Part shown: piece by piece, positions 11,535 to 23,323 of the stretch
How positions within the stretch are numbered: position 1 is the first letter of the stretch
Layout: each line of letters starts with the position of its first letter
The notes under the pieces: model-generated
Database searches by the model: none
What the model saw: the letters and a program-made list of their open reading frames with translations, nothing else
Told to the model about the DNA's origin: nothing
Made by a program: the position numbers and the translations under genes
Assembly (NCBI GenBank): GCA_024811115.1
Contig: JAKOGH010000261.1
Span: 62,001 to 126,000, forward strand
From: Terana coerulea
Taxonomy: Eukaryota > Basidiomycota > Agaricomycetes > Polyporales > Phanerochaetaceae
Length of the DNA: 64,000 bases
Direction of reading: 5' to 3'

Positions 11535-12550
11535 TCATCGAATGCACTCGTACATTTTGAACTTGGGCGTAGTGAATGGGAAGGGATCTGAGTCGGGATC
11601 GCGTAACTCCCTAGTAATGTCAGCCTCAGTTACGGATAAAGAGCACCGACGACACTTACTCCTGTGGTCCAAGAACTCTCAGACCCCTTACATGCGTGTC
11701 TTTACCATTCATATGATTAGCGACAATAATCACCTGGACGACATACGCATGGACCGGTTTACTGTGCGTGGTGAGCATTGAGGGATGCAATTACGAAATG
11801 ATCCGGTAAGTACTTACAAGCCTTCGCCATCCTCCCCTGGTTCCATTGAGATATCGAATGTGAACCAACCATCAGGCTTCTCCAGTGAGACCATCCTGCA
11901 ATCTTGCAAGTCCAACGGCCCTGTCCCGGCTCGCACAGCAATGGTCGCGGGTGTATATGAGTCGTCTTGCGGAAAGCATAGATATATACTGAGTTTCTAT
12001 GAAGTCGTGAGCACGTCTGATACTACACGTTTAGCGTGTTCGCACGAACTTGTATGGCTACTTTCCGAGGAAACTCGACGGTGATAAAATGAGGTTGCGG
12101 GCCATCAGAGCTAGACCATACCCATGCTGCTCAGAGAATACAGCAGAGGCAAAACGCATGGGACGACGTACTGCCAGAAGGTCTCAGGGTCGCCGTCCAC
12201 GAGACATTCGGGACCAAAGCCGAACTTATATGAAGAAACCGACCACTTTGCCTTAGGGCCAATGTCGGGCCATGGAAGCTGAGGCGGAAGACGGGCTACA
12301 GCGCCACTTAGAGTCAGCAGAGCGAACTAGAACTATGAAGCAGTATGAGAGGCTTACTCTGATACATCGTGGCTGTGCCGTCCGAGCTCATGATAGCCAA
12401 AGGCTGCCCTGGAACATGCTGGGGAAGCATACCAGGTCCAGCAGTGCTGACACTGGCCATTCCGTCAAGGCTGTACGGGATAAGCTCAGCAGACCACGGG
12501 TCTGCAGGGTGTGGTCGCGATTCCCTTGTGGCGAGCGGACGTTGCTGCAT
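11535..12550 (-). CDS. APC10: Anaphase-promoting complex subunit 10 (DOC domain)
   Basis: Substrate-recognition/processivity subunit of the APC/C ubiquitin ligase. No exon is long, so the gene is easy to miss. Exons complement 12358..12550, 12172..12295, 12050..12110, 11818..11996, 11660..11761 and 11535..11610 join in frame to 244 aa. After a ~65-residue leader comes the DOC domain: AKWSVSSYKFGFGPECLVDG, then ETFWHSDGPQPHFITVEF, DDSYTPATIAVRAGTG, VSLEKPDGWFTFDI and ANHMNGKDTHVRGLRVLGP. The protein ends MYECIR, preserving the Ile-Arg tail that docks APC10 onto TPR subunits. The start at 12550 has a TATA-like element upstream. Convergent with PRP18, 123 bp apart. Confidence 0.95.
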
Positions 12551-12883
12551 GGTCGATGTATGAGAAGAGGAGAGAATTTTTTAGATAAAGGCTGACTGAC
12601 TGTTTATATATTTTGTGCGAGTGGCCTGTAACGTGGCTACACAAAGGACGTACACCGCCGCCTCCTTCACAATGGTGGAAGGGACCTACAAAGGTACACA
12701 AGTGCGCTACTTAGCGCCGTAGCTGGGTGCAAGGCGTTACGACTCCGAGCCCGAGTCTTGTAATGTCGGAGTTCGGCCGGTGTATGCCAGTGCTTCACCA
12801 GACCACGACTCGACAGGTACAAGTAACAAGAGCGAATCGACTCTCATCCCGAGCGTCACAGCTTGGAGGATACATCACTCAAA
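12551..12883. other. Bidirectional promoter APC10/UBA4
   Basis: 333 bp between two divergent start codons. Apart from the TATA-like run nearer APC10, no repeat or coding frame was seen. Confidence 0.5.
12604..12612 (-). promoter_or_regulatory. TATA-like element upstream of APC10
   Basis: The run tatatattt read on the plus strand (AAATATATA on the gene strand) lies about 55-60 bp upstream of the APC10 ATG. Inferred from position and sequence only. Confidence 0.35.
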
Positions 12884-14386
12884 ATGGTCAGCAATGCCGA
12901 CCTTCCACTTTCCGACTACTTGAGATACGGTCGACAAATGATATTAGATGGATTCGGCCTTCCTGGTGAGTTCATAAATGTACTCTCGTGATTCATCGGG
13001 TCACATATGTTGTAGTATAGGTCAGCTCAAGCTATGTTCATCTTCCGTGGCTGTTGTTGGCGCAGGGGGTCTTGGCTGCCCCGCATTGCAGTACCTGGCC
13101 GCTGCCGGTGTTGGTAAGAAACGCAATGAATACTCCTTCCATTGGTTGACTGTAGCCCAGGCAGACTTGGGGTGATAGATCACGATGTTGTAGAGGTCTC
13201 AAACCTGCAGAGACAGATTCTGCATACAGATGAGCGTGTTGGGATGCACAAGGCTATTTCCGCTATGCAAGCCATCAGGCAGTATGTATCAGCTCCCTCA
13301 GTCTCCGGAATGCAGACTCTGATGCAGTTCTAGGATCAATCCACGATGTAAGGTCGTCGCGCATACATGTGCCCTTACGTCTCAGAATGCGGTCGAATTG
13401 CTTAACGGATACGACATTATCCTGGATTGTACTGATAATGCACCTACGCGATACCTGCTCTCGGACACAGCAGTCGCACTAGGAAAGACTCTTGTCAGTG
13501 GTGCCGCGCAAAAGTTTGAGGGTCAGCTCTGTGTTTATAATCTTGGAGCAGACGGTCCATGTTATCGCTGTCTCTTCCCACAACCCCCCAGTCCTGAGCT
13601 GACAGGTAGCTGCGCGGAGTTGGGTATTCTTGGAGCGGTAACTGGTGTTATTGGTAACCTTCAAGCCCTCGAGGCCATCAAAATCATTACTGGGCTACAT
13701 GGTATGTCCTCACATTGTTGCGCCAAAGTAGCAGAGATTCATCGGTCGTATTAAATAAGAAGGCAAGGCAAACCTTCTCATCTTCAACGCGTTATCTCTC
13801 AGCCCCTTTCGGAGCATCAAGCTCCGCGCTCGTAGACCGACTTGTGCTGCCTGTGGAAAGGAGGAACAGAGGATTGGGAGCATCGCCGAAACGGACTATG
13901 TCGCGTTTTGCGGCGGCGACCGTCCGGACTGGCTTATGTTAGGATCGCAGCCAGGAGAGCCCGACAAGCGACTTCGAGCTACGGTAAGGGGGCATATACG
14001 GCATTTCTTAGAATCGAGAGGCTTATTGGTCTACAGGCTCTGAGGGATGCCATGAAATCTGACCGCAAGCCTCATCTTATTGATGTTCGCCTGAACACAG
14101 AGTTTGGCATTTGTCATATACCGGAATCTCACAGTATGTCTCATGACCTTCTTGACCTCCTGCTATTGACAATGGGCCAGATGTCCCACTCGGAGAGTTT
14201 GTAGCCAACCCCAACTTATATACAGAGGGGGATGAGTCTGTGATTTTTGTATGCCGACTCGGAAACGATTCTCAGCTTGCTGCGGATGCTTTACGGAGTG
14301 TCCGTGGGCGAGGGGTTGTGAAGGATCTCATAGGCGGACTCAGAGCGTGGGCAAGCGAAGTGGATTCACAGTTCCCCGTGTACTGA
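12884..14386 (+). CDS. UBA4: Adenylyltransferase and sulfurtransferase UBA4/MOCS3
   Basis: E1-like enzyme that adenylates and thiocarboxylates URM1 (tRNA 2-thiolation) and, in organisms with Moco, MOCS2A. The N-terminal ThiF domain starts [17 protein letters not shown] and has the ATP loop [15 protein letters not shown]. It continues with [12 protein letters not shown], the [14 protein letters not shown] segment, a CYRC...CAAC zinc set and the conserved [15 protein letters not shown] cysteine. A C-terminal rhodanese domain ([17 protein letters not shown]) has its active-site Cys in [13 protein letters not shown]. The last residues are SQFPVY. Several 50-60-nt introns; no frame break seen. Divergent from APC10 and convergent with ARPC2 (133 bp). 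Confidence 0.95.
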
Positions 14387-14519
14387 AGCACAACTGCAGT
14401 CCAGATGAATGATATCGAATTCATTACGACATTGAAAGCGTCTCCGTGTGATTGATATACACCTCCGTAATCAGGAGTTCCACGTATTCTTGGTTCCGAT
14501 TGTGCAACGACATCCAAAC

Positions 14520-15685
14520 TTATCGCCCCAGTGTACGTCCGCTGCGAATCGTGATCAGTTCTATCCATCTTCCACAATATACATGGGATGCATACCTCGC
14601 AGTCTTCCTGTCTGTGACGGCCACCTCAGTCTTTGCTCGGTTGAGCACCTTCTGGAACTCGCTGACCCGGTGTCTCATACGCGAGTGCATGTATGCCTTG
14701 GAACATTTGATGTGATAGTGCAAGTAATCACGGAAGTTCTGGATGTGGCTTATAGTGGATTCCGCGATGGCGGGGTTGGAGAAGTGACGAGGGAACAAGA
14801 TGAAGGTGACGTAGCCGACGTCTTCGCTGTGGACCAGATTGGGCAAATGGCGAAGTTCAAGAGGGGATCCCTGGTTGTGTACAGTACTTGAGGGGCACTC
14901 TGGATCGTGGGGAGACGCCTCGCGTCCACGAATTCCTACGAGTCGGTCAGCAAGCGCACCTGTATGTCCAATGCATAGCAAACCTGGAGGAAGACTTTGC
15001 CAAATATCCTGTCAGTTTCTTCCCTGAACATAGTCGAGAAATGGACGGTGACGCGATCAGACGATGCTTGAACGTAGATGGCCTCTTCGTCACGGTAGTG
15101 TAATGCGAGGAGATCCCCCTGTCCTGTGCCAGACGCCGAAAGGTCTTTCTGGGTAGCGAAAGCCAGCTCAAATGGCGCAGCAATTGCGTTCCGCTTGAGT
15201 AACGAGATCGACTTGATTAAAGCCTCGCGTTCCTCTGCACATCATCAGCAATGAACGATATGAGACATAGCGAAACTACTCACCACCCTCTGGAGGAAAC
15301 TGCTCAAGGTCCAACTCCAAGCTCACATTGTACTCCGGTTCAGGCTGGTCCTTTAGGCGAGCACCGTATTCTCTTCGGAGGACGTTCTCTACGCCGTACT
15401 CAACGAGCTCGTTCCAGCAGCGAATGCTCATAGATAGCAGGAGACTTGTCTTTCGCTCCGGTGTAGACAAGTGAAACCGTACTCCGTCAAAATCTACGAA
15501 CTGTACATCGAGCGAAGTGGGTCTGTGGACGGTGAGCTGAAGGACTTTGGGGTGGATTTGTATATCTCACTGACTTGATCAGCTTCTCCGCCAGAGTAGT
15601 CTGGATGATGTAGTTGTGGGACTGGCGGCAATTGTCAGCGTTACTTTGGCCGATATTGCATTGACTCTACCTCTAGAAGAATCAT
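14520..15685 (-). CDS. ARPC2: Arp2/3 complex subunit 2 (p34/ARC35)
   Basis: Structural core subunit of the Arp2/3 actin nucleator. The first exon is MILLE, as in animals, followed by SHNYIIQTTLAEKLIK, VQFVDFDGVRFHLSTP, the EPEYNVSLELDLEQFP strand, SISLLKRNAIAAPFE, LALHYRDEEAIYVQ and SSDRVTVHFSTMF. The highly conserved end has VTFILFPRHFSNPA, FRDYLHYHIKCSKAYMHSRMRHR and EFQKVLNRAKTEV. The last intron joins DRKTA to SGRTLGR and the stop. About 320 aa, normal. The start at 15685 (CAT 15683-15685) is 214 bp from the divergent eIF4B start. Confidence 0.94.
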
Positions 15686-15899
15686 GTTGCTGAAGTTCTG
15701 GTTGTGGTTTGAATGGTGGTCGGTGTGCAGTGAGCGCTGTAGTCGCCCAGGATGAGCGTGCGACCGGGAACGGACTAGACGCTCGGCCGACATTCACGGT
15801 CCAGAATTTGTAACTCTTCTGCCTGCAGTCAGCGACCTTTCCCTAGCCTGAGCTATCCGACCAAAACTCTCGAAGTTGTCCGAATAGACATACGCCAAT

Positions 15900-17815
15900 A
15901 TGCGTAAGTTATTACCGACTTATAATATGTCTCACAGTGCTTAGAATGTTCTTCACACAGCGCCCAAGAAAGCGCAGAAAATGTCTCTGAACGAGTTCCT
16001 AGGGGATAACGGTGGGCATATATACCTCATTGGATTATGAAGGCAGCAAAATAACGTCGCATTTAGCTCTAGGGTCATGGGCCGACGAGATGGATGCCCT
16101 CCCAATGCTCGTGAGTTCTTCCGTGTCTTGTGAGAGATCCTCTGCCTGACAAGCTTATAGCGGCACCCAAGACTGACGAGGACCGATCTCGTTATGGAGG
16201 TGGTAGACGGGATGATTTCCTCTCTTCAAGACGTATGTCGCACATCGATAGATGGAGTAACCCACGATCTTACTCGTTCACTATTAGCCGACCGAGGTTC
16301 TCTTGTTCACCGTGAAGATCTCCCTCTGCCGACAGAACCTCCTTTCACGGCTTTTGTCGGAAACTTAGCATTTGATCTCACGGAGGCTGATCTCGAGGAG
16401 TTCTTTTCTGGACACAAAGTGCGTCTGACTTTGACGGTCGCGAAATCCCTCATTGACTCTGTCGCAGTTGAACTCGGTCAAAATCATCAAGGACCGGGAG
16501 GAAAAGCCGAAAGGCTTTGGATACATCGAATTTGCTGACCTTGATGGCTTGAAGGATGCACTTTCGAAGTCCGGGGAGGTGAGTCGAAGATGTCGATAGC
16601 AAGCATCCCTTCCTCATTTGCATGTAGAGCCTAGCCGGTCGGACGATCCGCACAAGTGTTGCCGAGCCTCGTAAGCCCCTTGAGTCTTAAAATCCCAACA
16701 ATGTCTCAACACCTCATAGCGAAAGAGCGGGCGGGATTCGGTGGAGGTGGAGGCTTCGACGATGAGAAATTCGCCAACCCCTGGCGCCGTGACGGGCCTC
16801 TTCCTGATCTTCCATCTCGGGGCGGTTCCCGTGGAGGACGCTTCGAGGGCGGTCCCGGTCGCGAGGCTCGCGAGCCACCCCCACCTCCTGTCTCTGACAA
16901 TATCAGCGATTGGCGGTCGAGCAAACCTAGGAGCACATTCGCGGAACCTGAGGCCCCTAGCTTCAGGCGCCGTGAGTCCGGTTTCAGTGGCCAAGGTTCT
17001 CGAGAAGATCGGCCCAGTAACCTTGCCGATAGCGAAGAGACATGGTCTAAGGGCAGCAAATTCCAGCCGAGCGCACCGTCAGAGCCGCCTAGCAGGTTTG
17101 GAAGCATGCGTGGGCGCGGAGAAGCTGGCTTTGCCCCTCGTGAACCTCGCGAAACAACTCCTGCCGATGAAGGGGTGTGGAGGCGGCCAAGTGCGTCTCG
17201 CCAGAGCTCATCGCGTAAGTTAATATCTCTACTTCCATTTCATCTTTCAGGAAGATTCAAACTTACCCTCATCTATCAGCAAACAGTTCGATGCCTTCTA
17301 CTCCTCAAATGGGCCGCCGCAAGCTAGAGCTTCTTCCTCGCACGAACGCTTCTGCGGCACCCTCACCCCTCTCTTCACCCAATCCTGCTAACCCAACCCA
17401 AAGGTCGAATCCCTTCGGGGCAGCGAAGTATGTCGCCGCTGTTTTCGTAATCACTCTCCGTTAACTTTGTGATCCTAGGCCCGTTGATACTGTTGCGAAA
17501 GAGATTGCCGTTACCGAACGTCTCGAAAGAGAGCGGGAGCAGGTCAAGGAGCGCGTGCAACATCACACTATGTCCCGCACCTCATCTCGTGCTGCATCGC
17601 ACCGCGGCGAGCCTCGCGAGCCCCGCGTATCCTCACCTTCAACCCCTACTTCTCCGAAGACGGACTCGCAGAAGCCCATCTCTGCGCCAGCAAATGTCCG
17701 CCCATCGTTTAGCTTCGCGAGTGCTGCAGCGGGAAAAAAGGATGCTGAGGATCCATTGGATGCTGAAGTTGAGAAGGAGGTTGAAGAAGTCACCGAGAAG
17801 GTCGCGGACCTATAA
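15900..17815 (+). CDS. TIF3: Translation initiation factor eIF4B
   Basis: RNA-binding factor that stimulates eIF4A during ribosome recruitment. The first coding exon is just 4 nt (15900..15903, ATGC). It joins at 15961 to read MPPKKAQKMSLNEFLGDN, and the next junction gives ALGSWADEMDALP, the eIF4B N-terminal signature. An RRM follows (TAFVGNLAFDLTEADLEEFF ... KGFGYIEFADLDGLKDAL). A long DRYG-like region rich in Arg, Gly, Ser and Pro comes next (GGGGGFDDEKFANPWRRDGPLPD.., SFRRRESGFS..). The C-terminus has ERLEREREQVKERVQ and SFASAAAGK, ending EKVADL. Divergent from ARPC2 and convergent with the PITH-domain gene. Confidence 0.92.
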
Positions 17816-18109
17816 GTGCCTTGCTCTACGGGCTCGGCCTAACGAATCCTTCTAAAACTTTACGTGTCTCCGGCGACACCCCATTCTGTTCTGTCTGTTT
17901 GTGCTATGACATGAACGCATTGCATACGATGATTTTTCTAATGCATGCTGCATATCCCCTGTCATATAGAGCAATCCTTCCCATCAGTGTATTCAGGGTA
18001 ATACAATACATTGTTCTCGCCACTTATTACATTAGACCTGAGTACTCGAAGCACAACATTGTACAACACTTTCTGTCACATGGCACGGCTACTCCCTGTA
18101 TATGCATTA

Positions 18110-19014
18110 CTACCCGAGTCGGCTGCCCAGGCCGCCATGAATACCACGAATCTTGGGGTGGTCAGCAGGGTTCGCACGCGATTCATATGCAGCAATTATA
18201 GGTTCAGATTTACGCTGAAATGTGCGTCAGGCCTTTGCAAAGGACACTGCAGCTCCGTACTCACCTCGGTCCATTGTCCCAAAAACCCGACGTAGTAAAT
18301 ACGGGTGGTGTCCGCACCTTGAGCGGCAGGGATGAAAAGAGTGATCGATGTCACTGCTGGGAATTTTGCAGGCCTGTTCAATAATCAGCTCCCTTGAGCT
18401 TCCTGTCATTTACCTGCTCCTGAGAGACTGACATGACGTGGTACTCTCCGATTTCTCTGCCTTGAGGCACCTCAAACTCTTGGGTAGGCTTCCGACCAGT
18501 AATCTCAGCAAAGTCCAAGTGGTCCACATTGCTGAACTGTATGAGAGATGTTAACGCCATGCAATACATAGACGGGGTGATTAAAGCAGACTGACCAGTG
18601 CAACCTTCGCTGGAGTCTGCCCGCTAGGGCCGGCTTTTAGGAGGAGTGCTCGTAGTTTCACAGAGCCGGTGAATGGTACCCGGATAATGCTGCAAGTTTC
18701 TGAGAATAAAATAAATAGGATCCGCTGAATGCTACATACATTTGGTCATCGGCGTCCGACTCCAGATACTAGTGGTATGAATGGGTATGAACAGTATAGT
18801 ATTGTGATACTGTGCCGCGTACCACTTCCTCATTCATACGCTGATCCCATGGCTTGATGACCTGTGCACCGTTTCCATTCTCCGCATTCAGAGCAACGAC
18901 GTTGTCGCGGTCAATGCGTGTGTAGAGGTTGTCTCTGTGTCCTTGCTCTTCTGGAATGCCGTGATCATGGCCACACCCCGCGCCGCACCCGCCGTGATTG
19001 TGGTTATGGGACAT
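18110..19014 (-). CDS. PITHD1: PITH domain-containing protein (PITHD1-like)
   Basis: The protein starts MSHNHNHGGCGAGCGHDHG, a His/Gly/Cys-rich head seen in PITHD1. It continues with NLYTRIDRDNVVALNAENGNGAQVIKPWDQR, and then the PITH (proteasome-interacting thioredoxin) domain: IIRVPFTGSVKLRALLLKAG, LFSNVDHLDFAEITGRKPTQEF, PAVTSITLFIPAAQG and TRIYYVGFLGQWTE. The last intron joins this to ESRANPADHPKIRGIHGG and the stop, the usual end of the family. The His-rich head could bind metal, but no function is established in fungi. Divergent from the UBX gene over 618 bp. Confidence 0.92.
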
Positions 19015-19632
19015 GCTGCACACTTGTTCCCAATAATATGGTCTGGTGAATTGGGACCTGGGCTTCACAGGATACAGCAACGGTACACTCTTGTGAGGGT
19101 ACGTACACGAAGAAGACACAAGTAAAACAAGTGAGCTCGTTGGATCAGCGCTCACGCACACGTGAATAGCCGCCGAGAGTTCCAAACATACCCAAACATC
19201 GTAGCAACCCTATATAATGGATTTCCAGGTTTTGTTTCCTCCTTCTGCTTGCCCTCCTTAGAAATCCTCCACCCAATTCTGTGTATCTCCTGTAAGTGTA
19301 ACCCCCACTCCATTTATTGTGATGGTACTTTTGTAATTTGCGTTCGATGTACTTTCATCTCATACCAAAGGGGCGCGCTCGCCGGCATGCCCTGGGATGG
19401 AGGGCATGAGACAACCTACAACATTCTGAATCCATTGTCCCTCGTTACGTTCACTTGCTGACCTCCTTCCCTCCAGGATCTACCATTCGCGGAAAGTCAG
19501 CGTAGCTTATAGTATGTTTACTAGAAAATTCCATGATGTTCGCCGAAACACATTGCTAAGCTCTCTTGAGCCAGCCTGAGTCTGAGTCGCGCGTCTCCTC
19601 CTTTCTTAGCACTATCCTCTATCCGCGAGAAC
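19015..19632. other. Divergent intergenic region
   Basis: 618 bp between the PITHD1 and UBX-protein start codons. No coding frame or repeat was recognised. Confidence 0.5.
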
Positions 19633-20639
19633 ATGTCCTCAACGCAAGAAGACCCTTCGGCTCTTTCCGCTGCGCCTCTCGACCCTGCCTCCTCTACTAC
19701 CGCAGAGCATGTGGACTACAAAGTCTTCAAGCCGCCTCAGATGGCAAGCGATAGTGGGCTTCGTGCGTCCTGCTGCGGCCACGCAACGCACCAGACTAAC
19801 TGTTAAGCAGGGGATGTGCCAGAGTCGTACTTCACGCCTACCTCGTCGGATTTGAAGGCTGCGCAAGCATCACTATCCGCGAGGACACAGGCCCTGTCCA
19901 ATGCGCCTTTGCGCACCCAAGCTATGCGGGACGCAGAGCAGAAGGCGAAGCTTGATAAATACCCCACCGTACGTGCTAACATGACAATAACGATAGCGGC
20001 CGAATGCATTGAGTTAACTTGCATTAGACCACAATTCGTGTCAGATTTACGGATCGCACGCAACTCGAGAAGACCTTCCCCACGAATTCAAAGATTCGCG
20101 CGATATATGCCTTTGTGAGAGGGTCGCTCCGAGAAGACGTGAAGTCGATTAAATTTGTACTTTGTAAGTTACGACTCTTCGTGAACGTAACCACCGCTGA
20201 GGCCCTGTCCGAAGACCAAACCCCTCCCAAGCGAGAGCTGAAGGTGTCTGATCCTAACGTCCGGGACCTCAACCTCCTGCAACTTCAACTAGCACCAGCT
20301 TCCGTGCTGCACCTGAAGTTCGAAGATGAAAGCTTGAACCGTGCGCATGGCCGCCTACATTCATGCCACGTATACTGACAGCTACCTACAGACGTTACTG
20401 TGCCCGCGCCGCTGGACCCGTCTGTGTTAGCCCATGCCGAAGACCTGCCAATACCTCGCACTGTAGAACAACCGACATCCGCACCGACCTCTGGAAGTAG
20501 CACACCGAATAGGACGCAGGCATCTGGAGGCTCATCGGCTTCGGGTCCTACCAAGGTCCCAAAGTGGTTAAAGCTGGGAAGTAAGTAAGATTGCCGCATT
20601 TGAGAGTGGACATAACTGATTGACAGTACAGAGAAATGA
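19633..20639 (+). CDS. UBX-domain protein, TUG/ASPSCR1-like
   Basis: Probable adaptor of the Cdc48/p97 AAA-ATPase. The order is an N-terminal Ser/Pro-rich segment (MSSTQEDPSALSAAPLD), DVPESYFTPTSSDLKAAQASLS, then a UBX fold (TIRVRFTDRTQLEKTF, IRAIYAFVRGSLRED, TPPKRELKVSDPNVRDLNLLQLQLAPASVLHLKFED). A low-complexity tail ends in the conserved PKWLKLG. The 3' end is uncertain. Read straight on, the frame stops at 20588 (..GSK). Using the GTAAGT donor at 20581 and acceptor at 20631 gives ..LGKK and a stop at 20639, closer to the usual end. About 240 aa, shorter than animal TUG because the N-terminal ubiquitin-like folds are not present. Confidence 0.8.
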
Positions 20640-20721
20640 AAAGGCAGTCGCTTCTCCTGAACTATCCGTGTAAAACAGCGGTTGCAATACACCTAATACA
20701 CCTCCTATCAGCAACTGTAGC

Positions 20722-22078
20722 TTAGTCTCGACGAAGCTCAGGGTCGAGGTATTTCATTCGTCCCCTCCCTGCGTGCCAGTCAGCAAACATTGCATGTTGG
20801 GAGGGTTGTAACTTTAAGATGGAATATTCACCTTTGAATCGAACCCCGTTCTTTGTTGGGACATCCTCTAGCTGTTGCTGTTTCAGTCGCTCCAACTCCT
20901 TCCGCCTGTCTGCCTCGAGCCTCTCGTTCTCTTCGCGCTCCAGCCTCGCGTCGTACTGCTCTTCTGTCTCCTCCTCCGGGTCGACTGGTATTTTGTCAAC
21001 GTGACCAGATTCTTTGCGCTTACTATTCTTCTTGTGCTTGCGCTTACTCCGTTTCTGATCGCGTTCCTCGTCGCTTTCCGCACTCATGTCGCTCTGGCTC
21101 TCGGAACGCTTGTGATGCCTCCGTTTCTTGTGGCGACGCTTCCGTGAGTCATCGTCTGAATTCTCCGGTTCACTAGCAGGTCGTGAGTTCGCGCGAGATT
21201 TCTCTGCAACACGACATGAGTCTGTTTACTCGCCGATATAAATCATTGAGCACTCACCACGCGCGGGTACTTCCGTCTCTGCTGGCTTCGCACGCAGCAC
21301 TAGCTCCCCACAGTTGGCAATTGTGACGGGCACCGCAGGACGATCCTTTTCATCCACTGGCACCTCCGCTATCTTCTCAATCACTTCGTATCCACGTACG
21401 ACCCTGCCGAATACAACGTGTTTCCCTGGGAAAACCCGTCAGCCGTGCTCAGACTTGCATTCATTTCGCTTACCATTCAAATGGGGGCAAGCTCGTAACG
21501 TCACGAAGAATTGCGAACCGTTCGTGTTCGGACCTCTGTTCGCCATACATAGCAGCCTGTGAAGTGCGCTGTTAGCATTGTGAAAATTGTGAAACGTTGT
21601 ACATACCCTTCAGCATCCAAAGGACGCGTCAAGTCTTCGTCTGGAAACGTGCCGCCATAGATGGATTCTCCGCCGCTGCCATTGCGCTTCGTGAAGTCTA
21701 GGAAATGGAGTGTGAGACAGATGTCTTCACCTGTGAGGATAGTGCCCACGCACCTCCACCCTGGATCATAAAGTCCTTGATTGACCGATGAATTACGCTA
21801 TTTTTGTAGAATAGTGGCCGCTCAGACAAGGCAGAGAGCCCCTTCTCGCCGGTGCACAGTGCACGAAAGCTGCGAATGCTATGAGGCTTGTTCTACGTGA
21901 AATGCCGCACGACGTACCTACTTTTCGCATGTCTTGGGAGCGGTGTCGGTGTAGAGTTCAAAGATGACACTGGAATGTGAAAATCAGAGGCGAGGAGGGC
22001 CGTGTTATTAGCTTTGACTGACCGGCCGGCGGGAGCGTTGTCTGCGGAAATGTCGAAGAAGACGCGTGGTCTGACCAT
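20722..22078 (-). CDS. Cyclophilin-type peptidyl-prolyl isomerase with charged tail
   Basis: Starts [19 protein letters not shown]. The cyclophilin domain contains [30 protein letters not shown] (catalytic Arg, Phe, Gln), [32 protein letters not shown] and [11 protein letters not shown]. Where CypA has the cyclosporin-contacting Trp, this protein reads CPHLNGKH, i.e. a His, so weak drug binding is expected (inference). The tail is highly charged with [18 protein letters not shown] and a long Glu/Arg coiled coil, ending [14 protein letters not shown]. Such tails are found in nuclear SR-type cyclophilins. A 3n-length intron (GTGAAT donor, around 20830) near the end is likely. Divergent from RSR1. 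Confidence 0.9.
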
Positions 22079-22407
22079 GGAGGGCGAGATACCGCTTTGC
22101 TTCGTTCCACTTCGTCGTGTTCGTCGTCGCCGTCGTCGCCGTCCTCAGCTGGCAGCCGAACGCAGTTGAAACTCACGCTTTGCCGAGCAGGGGCAAAGCG
22201 GCTAGCGTGGGATGGCGCGGCTCCATATCGGGAACAGTGGGTGAGTGCCCGTTCGCATTTGTACAACACAGCGCAGCTGCAGCTACAGTAACCCGTTCGC
22301 TCACGCACGACGATCCCTATGTACTACCAACGCTCGCTGTAAACGCACGAAGCTCTCGTCTGTCCTATTCACGGTCCAGCACAGACAGCCGTCGACCGCG
22401 AGCAGGC
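22079..22407. other. Divergent intergenic region
   Basis: 329 bp between the cyclophilin and RSR1 start codons. No repeat or coding exon was recognised. Confidence 0.5.
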
Positions 22408-23323
22408 ATGCGCGAATACGAGGTCGTCGTTCTCGGCGGTATGTTTTAGTCCCGCATCCTCGATCGCGTCGGCCAAACGTCAGTCCGTAGCTGGTGGTGT
22501 CGGCAAGTCTGCTCTGGCCGTCAGATTTGTGCAGGATGCTTTCCTCGAGCATTATAATCCCACTATAGAAGGCACGTCTCGCTATATCATCTCCAGGCAC
22601 TCACCGCTAAGTCCTGCGTAGAACAATACCGACGGGAAGTCGTTGTAGACGATGAGGCTATTGCCGTAGGTGCTGCACCCCTTCCGCTCTACCTCATCCT
22701 TCACTGTTTCCCCAGCTCGAGATTCTCGACACTGCCGGGGCAGAACAATTCACCGCGTTGAATGAAGTGTACATCTCGGTACGCGGCAGTCGTGCATATG
22801 CGTTCAACTCGGCGCTGATCGAGTTTAGTCCGGCCACGGCTTTCTTCTCGTCTTCAGGTACAGCGCGAACGTCCCTATGCATCGTCTTGAAACTAACGCT
22901 GGCCGACCGTTGCAGCTTGACGCAAGAAGCCAGTCTTCATGATCTAGATAATATCCGACAGCAGATCATCCAAATCAAGAATGGCGAACAGGTGCGTGTG
23001 TCGACGCATGGTCCTTGCCATCGTTCCAACAGGTCTACAGGACGTGCCGATCATCATAGTTGGGACCAAGATGGATCTCGTGCGTTTCCTATAACCGCCA
23101 TGCAATTCGCTCTCACCGTACATGCTAGAATAATGAGCGCGAAGTCTCGCGCGGCGCCATTCAGACTCTCGCGTCCTCTTGGAAGATCCCGTTCTATGAG
23201 ACTTCTGCCAAAAAGAACTGGAACGTCGCGGCCGTCTTCGAGGAACTCACGAGGCAAATGAAGCGTCGTTACCCTGAAGCGCCTCCGAAGAAGCGTCGCA
23301 AGAAAGAGTGCATCATCATGTGA
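22408..23323 (+). CDS. RSR1: Ras-family GTPase, RSR1/Rap-like
   Basis: Small GTPase for polarity/bud-site type signalling in the family. Spread over seven or so short exons. It starts MREYEVVVLGG and joins to GVGKSALAVRFVQ (G1). G2/effector reads LEHYNPTIE then EQYRREVVVDDE. G3 is LEILDTAGAEQFTALNEVYIS. A short exon gives SGHGFLLVFS joined to LTQEASLHDLDNIRQQI. G4 is VGTKMDL and G5 ETSAKKNWNV. The protein ends KKRRKKECIIM: a polybasic stretch plus a CaaX box, so it should be prenylated and membrane-bound. GAEQF (G3) and the Rap-like MREY start favour RSR1/BUD1 over Ras1. Divergent from the cyclophilin gene. Confidence 0.88.

Noticed and set aside
11389..12595. Plus-strand ORFs between PRP18 and UBA4
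   Set aside because: They are shadows of APC10, whose spliced minus-strand product is unmistakable.
20832..20850. tRNA B-box-like GGTTCGATTC on the minus strand
   Set aside because: It lies inside the cyclophilin coding exon (NGVRFKG) and no A box or cloverleaf surrounds it.
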